Source of the DNA: Papaver somniferum
Taxonomy: Eukaryota; Streptophyta; Magnoliopsida; Ranunculales; Papaveraceae
Direction: 5' to 3'
NCBI RefSeq assembly: GCF_003573695.1
Contig: NC_039362.1
Coordinates: 3,260,929 to 3,324,928 of the forward strand
Length of the DNA: 64,000 nt
Under the pieces are notes generated by a model that worked only from the letters and a program-made list of their open reading frames with translations, did not search any database and was not told the DNA's origin. The position numbers and the translations under genes were made by a program. This document shows positions 1 to 12,238 of this stretch, in pieces. The stretch's first letter is position 1; each line of letters starts with the position of its first letter.

Positions 1-29
1 AGGTTACTTTAAAGGGATCCCAAAAAATA

Positions 30-366
30 ATGAGAATAAAATCTTCCTGGTCAATTTTAAAGACAATTTGGATAATCTTTGTTGATGCTTCTTATAAAAA
101 AGAGAATCTATCCATGGGAATATGCCCACATCCTATACTCTGTGAATCAAAAAGCTCTAATGCACCTCACTGTGGGTTCGGAATGGGCTTCTTCAGCCCT
201 AAATGCAGAAGCTAAAGCTCTCCTAAATGCAATAAAATAGCTAGCATAAAATATCTTATCTAGTTTCTATTGGTACGAAAAGCAAAACTCTAGCGGATTC
301 CATCGATGGAAAAGACAAGTATACTTCTTGGTTAGGGGAGAATTCTATTGAAGAAACTATTATGTA
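30..366 (+). pseudogene. RNase H-like domain fragment of a LINE-type element
   Basis: The translation from 30 reads WIIFVDASYKKENLSMGI, which resembles the first strand and catalytic Asp of the plant RVT_3 RNase H-like domain. In another frame at about 181-240 the translation SALNAEAKALLNAI matches the motif carrying the catalytic Glu. A third stretch at about 265-366 resembles the segment with a 'D-S-K-L-A-D' type motif and the Trp-Leu that follows. The parts lie in different frames and a stop follows, so this is a dead fragment. RNase H-like domains of this kind are usually fused to, or derived from, LINE reverse transcriptases. The 5' end of the window truncates whatever preceded it. Confidence 0.5.
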
Positions 367-591
367 AGGTTCTTCGAAATAGCGCACTGCAATTTTAGTG
401 ACTAAATGACATTTACGTCAAGAAATAATTTAATTAATTAATTCAACACCAAATGCGGCTATCAACAAAATATCAATTTATATACGATTTTAGAACCCTA
501 ACAATATGGGAGAAATGGAGAATGGTGTCAAGAGTCCTTTGCGATCGTAAGGTCCCAGCTATATTGAAAGGAAATTTGTATAAAACGCGAT

Positions 592-1012
592 ACGACCCGC
601 GATGTTGCATAGAGCGGAGTGTTGGGCGGCTAAAAACCCACACATAAGAGCACTGCATGCTACTGAGATGCAGATGATGAGGTGGGCTTGTGGACATACG
701 AGGCTCGACAAAATAAGAAATGAACTTATCTGCAACAAACTTGGGGTAGCACCAATCGAGGATGTACTTACCCAACAACGAATTCATTGGTTTGGGCATC
801 TCCGGCGAAGACAACCCGATTCCCCGGTTCGCTTAGGACGCATCATGCGCCCGGAAGGAAGGATGAAACGTAGAGACCGACCAAAACTGACGTGGGATGA
901 ATTGATTAAAGCGGAACTGAGTCGTAAGAACCTACAGAAAGAGCTGGCGCTGGACATGAATGCGTGGATAACAACGATCCATGTGACCAAGACATGTACA
1001 CGAGGTACGTAG
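592..1012 (+). pseudogene. C-terminal end of an RTE-type LINE reverse transcriptase
   Basis: The reading frame from about 600 contains, in order, ECWAAK, a segment MQMMRWACGHTRLDKIRNE, LGVAPIED, QQRIHWFGHLRRR and a basic GRPK-like stretch followed by TWDELIKAELSRKNLQKELA. These are the hallmarks of the C-terminal tail of plant RTE-like LINE polymerases, which lies downstream of the RT catalytic core. The YxDD core and the N-terminal endonuclease are absent, as expected for a 5'-truncated insertion. The frame runs into a stop at 1010-1012. It is presumably non-functional. Family assignment is by recalled motif similarity. Confidence 0.75.
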
Positions 1013-1084
1013 GTTGACCTCTATATTTTTTTAACTGTCTCTTTTGTAGGACCAGGTAGAATCAAGTTGCTGGTCAAATGGGAC

Positions 1085-1165
1085 CTCAACCGATATAACT
1101 TACAGAAAGAGTTGTCGTCCAATTGAAGTGCGTGGAGAGCAAGCTGACCCTAGGAAACGAGGTAT
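1085..1165 (+). pseudogene. Second, diverged copy of the LINE C-terminal tail
   Basis: After a gap of about 80 bases the motif NLQKEL recurs, followed by a Trp-Arg-Ala and a DPRKRG-like end. This repeats the last ~30 residues of the preceding LINE fragment and includes one in-frame stop. It is either a partial tandem duplication or a second 5'-truncated insertion. It is too short to say more. Confidence 0.4.
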
Positions 1166-2283
1166 GAGAACTGACCCATATCGAATTTTATTTCTATACC
1201 TTGGATTGTACAACCCGTGAACTTGTAAATTGGCATGGAAGATTTGTGAAAGGGAGACTCTCCTTGTAGCTCTGCAGCTGACAGGATCGTGAAGGGGGGG
1301 AATTCCCCCATAGACCTGCGGCGGGGACATGGAGTGAGAAGATACGCTACTTTAACGGTCGTGAATGCGTAAACCCTACTAGAATAGCGTGTTAACTCCC
1401 ATTTCATCATAAATACGACATGGAATATGTGAAGGATTACTTTTACTTCTGGGTAAGTTGCCTCTAGGCAGGAAGGAAATCGGTTTAAAACTACGCCACA
1501 CTTTTAGAGGATAATTCTTTACGAGATAGTCCCTACTAGCCTTAACTTGGACTTGTTCCGAGACAAAAGGATTCCGGTTCTGGTTTAGTATTACTGATCT
1601 CGTAGAAATAGGAGAAACTGACTATGCAAAATTCCGACAACAGAGAAAGTACGACGCATAAAAATTAGATTAAGGTTGCTTGGTTTTGATCAAACCCGTT
1701 TGACTTTGCTTAGATCACCAGTCAAAGAATTATTAAGAGAAATTTTTTCCATTATTAGAAGGTCTAAAATGACATTGAATTATTAGCTTAGGTTATCATA
1801 AATTCAGTTAAATAATGAATCTTTTGGAGGGTGGACTCGGTCTCAACTACATTCCAATCCGAAGTCTGATAGTATGATTGTGTCTCTAACGATTTATTAC
1901 AGGTTTTTGTTTATTTTTGAGATCTATTTAGATCAATTACAAGACTCGTTTCTTGGATATTTATTTTTGAGATCGTCCAAGTACTCTTCTCACAGACTTC
2001 ATTGTTTAGACTTTTTAATTCAAAAGAGATAGAGACATAAACTCTATATGCATATTGTCAAGGATCATTAAATTGGTTTACTTGCAACTATATTAGGTTT
2101 TGTCCATACATGTTACCGTACGAAAAAATTGGTGATGTACTTGATACCCTCTCATTTTTCATTTAAAATTCAAAAGTAAAGTCATACGTAACATTGTAGT
2201 CTGAAACTGCAAAACCTTTGGAGGAGACTAAAGACTTCAATAAGTAATTAAAGGCGGTGTAATTTATGTTCTTCAGATGAGCA
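1166..2283. other. AT-rich intergenic DNA, nothing recognised
   Basis: Both strands carry only short open frames with no motif I recognise. There is a short G-run at about 1294-1300 but no convincing repeat structure, RNA gene or transposon end. Confidence 0.5.
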
Positions 2284-3020
2284 GGGGCAGATCTATACAC
2301 AGACTACCCCTGGCTTAAGCCACCCCTTGAATTTTTTTTTTGGTTTATATAGATAGTAAAAGCTAGCTTCTTTTGGTTCAAGCCCACATATAATATAGAC
2401 AAGCCAAGGGTAAAAGTCGAGAGCCAAGCCAGGGTAATAAGAATCAAGAGTCAAGCTAGCAGTCAGGGTAGGAATCGAGATAAACCCGAATTTTCATGAA
2501 AAGGGTCTGGAATTGAATTTTATGGTGTTAGTCCTGATTGTGATTGATAATTTGGTTAAGAATTTTAGAGATTTTTTGGTTTGCATTAAAGAAGTATGCA
2601 CAACACCACTTTGATTATTTGTGAATTGTGATGTGAATCTCCCGTTTGGTTAAAAAGTAATGGTTACATTTTTGTCAGTGTTAGTGGATTACTACTTACT
2701 ACTTATGTTAGTGGTAAGCTTGTGAATTGTGATGTGAATTAGTAATGTTTACATTTTTATCATATATCTATTATTGAATCATCTGAAATTTGCAGGTTGA
2801 TAGGAATTGTAGGATACGATGCCGGCTCACCATCTACCATTCGAAACTCAAACGAGGAAGATTGGAATCGTTTTACCAGCCTACACCTAAAGAAGCTGAA
2901 TCAGAAACGTTTTCCGGTAACATTGAGCTTGATGAAATAGTTGTCCAAAGAGTTGAATCTGAAGATTTGCTCACCCAGAGAACTCAATCGGAAGAAGTCA
3001 GACCTCCAGGAATGAAGTAA
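2284..3020 (+). pseudogene. Possible hAT-type transposon 5' end and N-terminal ORF
   Basis: The sequence at 2284 (CAGGGGCAGATCTA) resembles the terminal CAGGGGCGGATC motif seen at ends of many plant hAT elements. About 500 bases downstream, a 76-codon frame (2790-3020) begins with a basic stretch and continues with LESFYQPTPKEAESE, like the short region before the zinc-finger and transposase domains of ZMYM1-like hAT proteins. No transposase core and no matching inverted 3' end are visible. If real, it is a severely deleted remnant. The evidence is suggestive only. Confidence 0.25.
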
Positions 3021-4166
3021 TTGTCTCTTTGACGCAATTTGTGGGTCTTGTAAATTATTCAAATGTTTTGGTTGTTATTGTTTTCAATATGGGATATGCT
3101 TGCAAACCTATAAAAGGATTTCTACCACTGTCTGGATTGATTAGTGGAAATTGAGAAACTCTGTAATTGTCATCGACTACGTAATCCTCTTTTATTTTTT
3201 GCATTGTAATTTTCTTTTTACGAGTGTGCATAAACATTTTTCATGCCCTTAGTCTTCAATCCTGATTCTTCCCCCGCAGACGGAGATACCATACACTTCA
3301 CGTACACTAGTACAATCCTAACTAATTAGGATATCATGATTGCCTGAATATTACACCCCGAACTGTTATTATTTTTTTTATTTTAGTGGTTCCGTTATTT
3401 TTTCTTTTATTTTTCTAGTTAAGCCACTATTCCGTTAATAGCATCAATTTTTCTTTTCGATTTTTTATGTTAAGACACTATTTCCGTTAATAGCATCAGT
3501 TTTTCTTTTCGATAATTAATTGATCCGAAATTGGTACCACACTTAAAAATCCCATGAGACGAGCCATTAAAGTAAGTTACTAAAAATACCGTAAAAGTAC
3601 AGAAAATAAAATAAATCCTAAATCTAACAACTCAAAGAAAATTCCCCCCCAAAAAAAGTCTTATAATAATTTATGTTTTTGCAAACAATCTGAGTATTTA
3701 TTTATTAAAACAGATAAATTCATGAAGGCTAGGATATCTTCTTTTCTGGAAAAAAGGAAAAATTGTAGTAGGGCCTACGACCGTTATATGTGCGGCCTAA
3801 CTAGATACATAGGATTTATCTTTCCATGTATATATATGTTACTGTATTTATGTAACCCTGCTGATGATTAATAAGAAATTCTGCCTCTTTCTCTATCGTT
3901 TCACCTTTATCACTACAAAACGTTATCATGCACGAAGCTGTACCGCAGAGCTGTATGAGATTGATTATTTTTTTTTCTTTTTCTACATGGATGATTTCCA
4001 TCAACGCCGAAATCAAATAAACTAAGTTGGATTTTTATTTCTTTTCCGATTTTTTGGTTTTGGCACAAAAGTTGGGTTTATGAATTAGAGATTATTTTGA
4101 TTAATTAATCCGTTTGTAGGCAAAATTTGATTTGATTATGATTATGAATTAGGGATTCAATTTTAT
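3021..4166. other. AT-rich intergenic DNA, no gene seen
   Basis: There are no coding features or RNA genes. The only structure found is a short tandem duplication, listed separately. Confidence 0.5.
3419..3512. repeat. Two-copy ~51 bp tandem duplication
   Basis: The phrase CCGTTAATAGCATCA followed by TTTTTCTTTTCGAT occurs twice, once from about 3431 and again from about 3484, each preceded by a TAAG-CACTA block. The unit is about 51 bp. The copies differ by a few substitutions and one indel. Confidence 0.8.
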
Positions 4167-5484
4167 TATGTTAATGTTTGGGTACGGTTCATAAACCCAA
4201 AATTGGACATTTCATATGTGTGTAACAAGCTAAGTATTCGATCCAACGGTTGAGAAAAATTGGCTTGAATCTAATCAGGTTTTTCATCTAACGGTGAATA
4301 TTGAATGCTTTGTTACCAAGCTAACATTGATTGCAAACCCTGATTTGAAAGTGTATATAAGGGAGAACTCTAGCAACTGGGAAACCTAATCCCCACACCT
4401 TACGTGTGATACTAGTTTGCTAAGGTAGAGTCGACTCTCCTTATACCTTTGATTTCTTCTTCTAAAACCAGGTTAACGACTTAAAGACTTCGTTGGGATT
4501 GTGAAGCCAGATCAATACTACTTTATCGTAGTTGTGTGATCTGATCTTGCTGTTTCTATCGTTACGAGTACGATTGTAATAATTGGCTCGAGATTTATGT
4601 CTCCGATAGGCAAGATAGAAAGAAATCACAAATACTTCGTCTCATTGTTTGTGATTCCAAAATATCTTTTTCCGCTGCGTCGATTAATATTCTTGTGAGG
4701 TAATGAATAATATTAGGCCGTTCTTCGGGAATATAAGTCCCAGTTATTGATTGGTTCCCGTTCACCTTAATTTATCAAAAGACGGAACAAAACTCCTAGG
4801 TATATTCGTGGGAGACAGATTTATCTATTACCGTAGACTTTTCTGTGTGATACAGATTTTTTTATTAAAGTCTTCGACTTTGGGTCGTAGAAACTCTTAG
4901 TTGTGGGTGAGATCAGCTAAGGAAATCAAGTGCGCATTAACCTGCTGGGATCTGAGGCGTAGGGAGCATAACTGTACCTTGGATCAATGTGAGATTGATT
5001 GGGGTTCAACTAAAATCCATAGCGAAGTTAGTTTGGAGTAGGCTAGTGTCTGTAGCGGCTTAATATAATGTGTGTTCAATCTGGACTAGGTACCAGAGTT
5101 TTTCTGCATTTGCGGTTTCCTCATTAACAAAATTTATGGTGTTTGTGTTATTTCTATTCCGCATTATATTTGTTTATATAATTGAAATAATACAGGTTGT
5201 GCGTTTGAATCAATCAATTGGAAATCCGACCTTTGGTTGTTGATTGATATTGATTGATCCTGGATATTGATCTTTGGTATCATCCAAGTTATCTCTCTTT
5301 AATCGAGACTCGCAGTTTTCTTGAGTAAGATTTAAATTGAGAGATTGAGATATAAACTCTTTGAAATACTTTTCTCTAGATTGAGTCTGACTGTCTAGTT
5401 GATTCTCTAGAAAGTATATTGGAGTTTGTCCATACATATTGCTAATCGTATTGTTGGGTGTGGTTGTTAGACCCCCACTTTTTC
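4167..5484 (+). mobile_element. 5'-truncated copia LTR (LTR1 family), solo or remnant
   Basis: This stretch is collinear with the 3' part of the LTR at 32185-34500. Shared landmarks in order are TGTGTGTAACAAGCTAAGT, the TATATAA box at 4354-4360, GAACTCTAGCAACTGGGAAA, the GCATTTGCGGTTTCC module and the terminal GTGTGGTTGTTAGACCCCC ending in TTTTTCA at 5484. The first ~1 kb of the LTR is missing. It is not followed by a primer-binding site or gag, so it is a solo or broken LTR rather than part of an element with an internal region. The orientation is plus. Confidence 0.85.
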
Positions 5485-5559
5485 AATCTTCTTTACATAT
5501 TTTAAACAAAAATTTAATCTTTTATACAATTTTTCAGACACATATTTAACACCCATTTA

Positions 5560-8150
5560 TTACCATGGCTCCTCGGTCTCAAGATTTTACTCGACAAAGA
5601 AATAGAAAACCACCTAAAATGAACACAATGAAGTTTTACCAGTGAGAGGACAATATTCGGAGGAAGATAACAACTCACGGATGCTCTCATGTCCAGAATT
5701 AGCAATTAGTGAAGGTCATCTATCGACAAAGGTTGAGCGGGATAGTTCTTTACAGAAAAAAAGAGGTGGTCGGAGTTCATAAAGTTTATGACCAATTTCC
5801 TCATAGTGTTAAAATTATTGTCAATCGACTTTCTTGATTTACTTTGTACTATATCAAATCGCATAAAAATTCGCCCAAACTGGTGGGTATATTGATGGAG
5901 CGTTGGTATACTACACGTACGTTTCATTTTTAATCTTTTGATTAATACGAGTATTACAAATGAAATGAACAAATTGTTTTTTTATTTTTACGCATAACAA
6001 ATTTGTATTTCATACTTGGGATACCTTCTGGAGCGGGAGATGATCCTCCATTTGACCAAGATAGTTGGTTAGCAGAAGAACGATACAAAGATGCACTTCC
6101 ATTGTAATTCCAAGTAACAATACAACAAAGTCATTTAGCTTTAATAGGTGGCGGAATTTCTAATTCTGGTTTAAAGACATTTATAGTCAACGAATTGCAT
6201 GGTGGTAACGTTCCTGACATGGAAGGGTATGACCCTGCCAAAGATATAGAAATTGCTAAGGTATTTATTTTATGGATACTCAGTTCATGTTTCTTCCCAA
6301 ACTTAAACTCAAGTACTCAAGTGGGGTGGCTAGAAGCGTTGCAAGATATGGAAAAGTTTGCCACTTATGATTGGGGGTCAGCTATATTAGCTGAATTATA
6401 CATTTGTATCGATCTCGCATGTTGTGTGGGCTCAAACATTGAAGGATGTTGGGGCATCCTTGAGGTAAATACGATATAGTTTACTTTCCTTTATATGTAC
6501 TAGTGATGCCACATGTGCGATGCATATGCTTGAATTTTACTCTTTTAACAACACCAAATTTGATACCAATTATATTTTTTTCGTACAGTAAAATTTAATA
6601 TTCTTATTTGTACTCATTGCGTAGGTATTTCAAAGAGCTTTCCAAATACGTTAATTTTACAAAAATTCCGGTATGTGTTTTGAAAGATATCAAGTTTTTC
6701 TTAAATTTGATTTATTTTTATAACAATGACATTTCTGTGAATATGTGAATATATAAGGTTAGTTAAGTAAGTACTGATTTAATGTACTTTTTTAACCTTG
6801 AATACATATGGATAGTAGTAGTTGATATTTAAGGTCATATTAGTAATATCAAGGTTAGATTAAGCTATTTTGTCCTTTTGTGACCAACTAAAATACCTCT
6901 TTTCTTTATATTAGTAAGATTTTACTCCACCTCTAGTGGTATGAATGTTTCAACATTGGTGTACCAATACTTTTCGACTATACCGCGAAATTTAGGCCAA
7001 TGATAATAAGGTAAGAAGGTGATAATTGGCAGCCCAGACAACAAAAAAATGAGCGGGATAACATTCATGTGTGGAGGTACCAAATGTTGATTAGGAACAA
7101 ATCAAATGTTATTTGGAGGTTGTATCTGGATTTTGAAGAATACAACACTGAGACGGGTCAGAAGGATAGAATTTTTTTCACTCCAACGCATGGTGTTGTA
7201 TAGTCTTGTTAGTAACATTTGCGTTTATTTATTTGGGGAGAGATGTGCTATACAATTAGTTGGACGAATGGGAGTGCCACATAATCCTCCAAGAATAGCT
7301 ACTGTGTACGAGTTGAAATACTTAGAGCTAAAGGAAAGAGGCTGGAAAAGGTATGAGACTAAATTCACCCTTTGTGATGAAGATCAATATGACATATGAT
7401 ATAAGAGTGTTACATAGCCGATAATTCTTAGCGAAGTTTTACACATCTATGGTCTGGATTTCGTTGCACTAGGAAGAGCATTACCAAAATTGGATGCTCC
7501 AACACATGCACCACCAATGATTCCAACTTTCACCAGTTATCCTACATTGGTACCTTCATATTCTTCGACTCGATGACAAGCGGGATCTTCTTCCTCATCG
7601 GCTGGGTCAGATTTGCCAGCTTTGAGTTGGGAACTTGAGACTTTTAATATTTTCAGAGAGCGTCAAATTATTCCGATTGTGAGCATCCCAATTCTTATAA
7701 AGGTACTTCGAAAACTCAAGAAAAATTGATCGAACAATTCAATCAAATGGAGTTAAGAGATATGGAAACTAAGCGTATTTACGTCCAATAATTTCGCGCG
7801 TTGGGGGAGACCTTTAACTTAAATCCTATTTTTTCTTAGCATACAATATCTCCATCCTCCCAGGATGTAGTACGAGAAACACAAGTACCTGATGTACCAC
7901 GATCTCCATATCTTCCAGTGCAAAGTTCTCCAGTTCGTCAAGTTCAACAAGAAGGTCCCAAAGGTTATTAAGATTATAGGAGATCATTAAACTTTGATGG
8001 GTGTCTTGTTGATCCTTCATGTCCATGTTTAGGAAACCAAAGTGGTGGAGGAGATGATGCTCAAGGGTCTCAATCTGCGGGAACATATGGTGGATTTGGA
8101 AGTTTGATGCAAGGGGGGACGTATTACAAGAACTTGAGTGGAGCCGAATA
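5560..8150 (+). pseudogene. Degenerate plant-mobile-domain (PMD) gene
   Basis: A plausible start, ACCATGGCT at about 5563, opens a short frame that soon breaks. The best-preserved part (about 6140-6476) reads LALIGGGISNSGLKTF, IAKVFILWILSSCFFPN and YDWGSAILAELY, the pattern of PMD (aminotransferase-like, MAIN/PP7-long-form-like) proteins. A second block at about 7080-7400 (IWRLYLDFEEYN and LVGRMGVPHNPP in different frames) and a proline/serine-rich tail at about 7440-7800 follow the usual PMD order. Gaps at 6477-6930 look like former introns. Multiple stops and frameshifts make it non-functional. PMD genes occur both as host genes and inside transposons, and I cannot tell which this was. It is not a close copy of the PMD gene at 37-39 kb. 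Confidence 0.6.
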
Positions 8151-9055
8151 ACTAAAATTATCCTTAATTTTTAATATTTTTAACCTAAAATGTAACTTTT
8201 ACATGTAACTAGTACTAATTTATCTAGAAATGAAATTATAACTTTCTTTCGAGCATTATTTATATTTATCAATACCCAAAACGAGATATCAAAAAATCCT
8301 TTAAGATTGCGTAATGAGCTTCAAAAGTAAAAATTCATTTTTTCCACTGTCGCCATTCCTTTAGATCTTGCAATACAACATCATCATTTGTCTCACCCCT
8401 CAGTCTATAATGACCAACTAGCCGAACCAGACCTATGAATTCTCCAACTTCATCTTTTATATCTCCAATTCGGCAAAAACAAAAACCCAACTGAATTGCG
8501 ATTGTTGGGGTTGCTGGTATCATTGCAGAAGTTATCAAATATTATATTGATATAACTCATACTCATTACCCCCTTTTTTACGTCGTTCTGTACCCCTAGA
8601 CGGATATAGAACGACGTAGTTTCGACAAAGCGATAAATCTTAATCCATCATAAATTCAGCTGGATTAATATATGGTTGAGCCATTGATCCGAAAATTTGT
8701 TAGTGTAACAATGCAGGCGTGATTTTGGAGTTGAAATCAACTTAATTTATATGAAGAGGTTTCAAAGACGTTTGGATGTTCCAAGTCGTTGTCGTGGCAC
8801 ATAGAACCAACTGGCTCAATGTGGGACGATAATCGGTTCCAGTTGAAACGAGGCTCTCAACCTGTGCCGATCATCTCAGATAAAATCATTCGTCACAGAT
8901 AGATTCGATCGACTCATACTGCGACGCGATGTACAAAACATTTCATTTGAGTGTTTGCACATCCGTTTTGGTGGTTTTCTAGCCCCACTGTGGTTGTATA
9001 CTCACCAAACCAAGATGTTTGATGTGCCCATCGGAAATGCTCTAATAGAAGGGTA
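8151..9055. other. Non-coding stretch, one hairpin only
   Basis: There is no convincing coding region on either strand. The only clear structure is an 11 bp perfect inverted repeat at 8579-8618 (listed separately). Confidence 0.5.
8579..8618. repeat. 11 bp perfect inverted repeat (hairpin)
   Basis: TACGTCGTTCT at 8579-8589 is the exact reverse complement of AGAACGACGTA at 8608-8618, with an 18 nt loop. It could be the core of a small inverted-repeat element or simply chance. No flanking target duplication was identified. Confidence 0.7.
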
Positions 9056-9250
9056 TTGCTAATGGTTCTCTCTAACTTCTTAGACGATTTACTGACAATT
9101 GTGCTTACCTTGAGTTATTTTATTTCTTGGTCAGTAATCCTAATCTTCTGCGCAACCATTTTCTCTTTCCCGAGATTGAAGGATATCAACAAGTGGGTCA
9201 GAGAAAGATTCAATCTGAATCCGCCCCAAGTGACTATTGGTGGGATATAA
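9056..9250 (+). CDS. Small hydrophobic ORF of unknown origin
   Basis: This 64-codon frame encodes a strongly hydrophobic segment (about residues 8-37, LLTIVLTLSYFISWSVILIF) followed by a short basic, polar tail (RLKDINKWVRERF). It would be a single-pass membrane peptide if translated. I recognise no family. The region around it shows no other coding signals, so it may be a chance frame or the last exon of a decayed gene. Confidence 0.15.
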   Translation: MLMVLSNFLDDLLTIVLTLSYFISWSVILIFCATIFSFPRLKDINKWVRERFNLNPPQVTIGGI

Positions 9251-11789
9251 GGGTTCTAATATACCATTGTAATTTTTGTTGATAGAACTATGATCTTGTT
9301 TGTTGATTGATGTATTAGGATTACTGAGAAATATTATCTTACAGAGGTTGCAATTGTTCTAACAATTGTCTTACACAAAACTTACACAAAGAATGAGAAA
9401 ACACAAATCATTTGTATTTGGCACCGAAAACTAAGACATGATTGAATAAATCCATAACTCGACTCACATAACAATGAGATAAAGGTTGACATCTAGTAAA
9501 TTTGTTATTTAACTAAAATAGACAACGAGTGTAGCAAGAGTGTTAATAGTTGAATACAATTATTATGACAACCACAGTCTTGAGAATTTGATTTTCCGGT
9601 TGAGGCGTAGTGTATCCAAATGTTCTTTGTAAAATCAGACAGTAATAATAAATCAGTACCTATTGAAACGTTAATTATAACCCCTTCTTGATGAAACAGA
9701 ACTTTAAAGAGCGTTTCTATTTTTGTGTGTGTGTGAATAAGGTTTATATTAAAAGAAGCTAGCTGAAATTGACAAATTCATCAAAGTTCGCTCTAAAAAG
9801 AGATATACCCCGAATGGTTGCCCCTTTCAGTTTTCCAAGAACTAAAACATACATATTAAGGTTTTAACATGAAAAAGCAAATACAAACACTAACAAGTAA
9901 ATACTTAAGCCACCGAAATCTCTGAAATAAGAGACTTGAGACGGTGTTGGACATGCATATGTTGCCTCGTTAAAACCTTGACAAGTAAAACCTGAGAAAG
10001 CAAAACCTTGATTAAAGAAAAAGAGTAAAACACAATGAGCCCTAAAGTGCATCTAAAATTAATAAGAACACAAAGATAACAATTACATTTATGATTCTTC
10101 AGTAGCCTAGAAATTTTTCATTCTCCATCGGTCCCAATGAGCTGTATTCTAATACTGGCAGTATGTATGAGTCCACAAACAAGTTGTGTATGTTGAGCGT
10201 ACTTGCTCGTGGTAAAACTATCAAGATGGTTTCCCGAGCCCTTCTATCATGAACAAGTCTGACAGGAGTGTCACGATGGCTTATACAGGAATAATATCTC
10301 CAAATGATTAAGGTCGACGGTATAATATGTTCCACAACCGAATATTCGCTTGGTGAAAGTTACATCTTCATAAGAAAAACCATTAATTAGGTCACCGGCC
10401 CAAGGTAGTACATAACCAATAGTAGGCTAATCACTAACATACGCAATGAGTAGGCTAGTTTCCAACACACATAGTAGGCTAATCACTAACATACGACATA
10501 TATGAGATAAAAACATGATTAAAATTAAGCTTACAAAACTACTATAAAAGAACAAACTCATAAATAAACCAAAGCACTGTACAAGAAGTTTCATTTTTAA
10601 ATCACCAAAAACCCGTTATGCAATAATAAGCTAACTTAGATACAAGAGACGAAAGAGTTCAGGAAGTTACCTAACAAATGTAACATGCAATTAAACCGCA
10701 AAAACAGAAAAAGGTGAACATAGAAAGTAAGTTAGGATAGGGTCCTGTAACCCAAATCCGTTCAGGATTACAAATTTAGGTAGTTGAGTTACAGTTTACA
10801 AAGAACTAAAATAAGGACTCGAAATAAAACACAAAATAAAATTAAGTCTAACAAAGTTCTTAAATTTAACCCCATATTTAAAGTGAAATAATACTCGAAT
10901 ACCAGGCTAAAGTATTTGATGGATACTAAAAAAAAGCAGAAACTAGTGAACCTGGATAATATGCATTGGAACAAAATAACAAAAAGAGAAACTAACGGAA
11001 ACAGTTTAACAATTGAAGATTTAAAAGAAAAGAGAGGAAGAAATTGACCATGTATAGCCAAACCAAGCTGCGATAGGCCCTTGTTTAGCACAACCACAAT
11101 TCTGTAGAAATCTTCTTTGGATGTAAAGAACAAAAAAACCTTGGGAACAAATAATAGAGAGATAGGTTCGAAAATACAAAAACAAGGATTGAGAAGTAGC
11201 CAACTTATTGGTTTGTAGGATCAGCGTAGCGGAGGTGTAGATTTGAGTATTTGATAGGCATATATGTGATAATAAAGAGCAAACAGAGTCAACTTTTTTT
11301 TTAATCCAGGAAAATGATACTTCAGAATAAACAAAACATTTTCATAAACAAGTTCAGAGCAAAACTATTACAAAGATAAAGATTAAACCATATAAAGACC
11401 AAGGAAGCGGATTCAGCAAAGTTTATGAAAGCTTAATCAAACTAACCTTGCATTTTAACATTTTTGTTAAACCAAAATAAAAATAAAAAATCGAATGGAT
11501 GACCTAATAAGGAGAAAAGTTTTCAAATTCTTTTTTCTAAAATTCTTTAAAGAGCGTTTGGGTGTAGAAGTTGTTATAAAGAGCTTCCGAAGGAAAAAAG
11601 GTTTTATAAAGTCGTATGTCTTCCGGGCGCAATTAACACTCACATCTGTCTAGAGGGGAATTATATCACGTAGATTAAGTCTCCTATTATTTGGCTCATC
11701 TGATTATTTAGAGTCTCAATCCTGTAACACTTTGTACGGTACTTTTTTTTCTTCTTCAGTATATCTCCAATTTCAAGTATATCCCCAGT
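9251..11789. other. Long non-coding stretch with weak repeat character
   Basis: No coding region is convincing. At about 9945-10025 the phrase GTTGCCTCGTTAAAACCTTG and the AAACC-rich text after it resemble a motif common in plant LTR elements, so part of this may be an old LTR remnant (inference). A 25 bp direct repeat is listed separately. Frames on the minus strand at 10.1-11.2 kb have no recognisable motifs. Confidence 0.4.
10419..10496. repeat. Two-copy direct repeat, ~52 bp period
   Basis: AGTAGGCTAATCACTAACAT followed by ACG occurs from about 10421 and again from about 10473. The bases between contain a third, partial GAGTAGGCTAG. Confidence 0.85.
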
Positions 11790-12075
11790 TTCACGTAAGT
11801 GTACCAAATACTTGGATAAGTGTTCTTCACATGGCTATGAGTCCAATGTTTTGGCTTTTACTACCTTTGGTGAGATTGGAGAAAATACTATCGTATTCAT
11901 GAAGAGATTGAGAAACTGATTTATTCATCGCGACACTAACCATAAAGTTGGTGGCTCTTTGTCTCATAGAATAAGTATTAATATCAAAAAGGTGTGGATG
12001 CCCAGCTTGTCGCTCGGCTACCTTCTACCGACATGTATTGATTCTTTTGTTATTATTAGCCTTTGCGGTGTTTTT
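11790..12075 (+). pseudogene. Non-LTR element, truncated copy A (C-terminus and 3' tail)
   Basis: The frame from about 11800 reads YLDKCSSHGYESNVLAFTTF and then RLRN, matching the last ~90 residues of copies B and D, then ends at TGA near 12031. The 3' tail has TTATTATTAGCCTTTGCGG followed by a T-run and a (TAA)n-like tract. It contains at least one internal stop and is 5' truncated. This is the first of a cluster of 3'-anchored copies of the same family. Confidence 0.7.
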
Positions 12076-12099
12076 TATAATAATAATGATAATAACCCG

Positions 12100-12235
12100 T
12101 GAGTCACCGTGGTTTCTCATAATAATATTAATAAGTCTCCTATGCAATATGGCGCCATCAGGGACTCGAACCTGGGACCTCCTGAAGCGCATCAACCTTT
12201 GAGGAACGTGTATGACCACCATAGCTAGCTACCGT
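12100..12235 (-). mobile_element. tRNA-derived SINE head, minus strand
   Basis: On the minus strand, GGTTCGAGTCC at 12172-12162 is a perfect pol III B box. TAGCTATGGTGG at 12227-12216 fits an A box, and the two starts are about 55 nt apart. The 5' end is near 12233. The body runs into a (TTA)n-like tail at about 12110-12060. The tRNA cloverleaf is not intact, so I call a SINE rather than a tRNA gene. It is joined head-first to the tail of a differently oriented SINE. Confidence 0.65.
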
Positions 12236-12238
12236 TTG

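Noticed and set aside
10789..11203. Phe/Leu-rich minus-strand frames
   Set aside because: They are translations of A/T-rich DNA with no domain or splice context, and hydrophobicity follows from base composition.
12159..12233. tRNA gene on the minus strand
   Set aside because: The A and B boxes are good but no cloverleaf with a 7 bp acceptor stem can be drawn. The body continues into a TTA-rich tail, as in a SINE.
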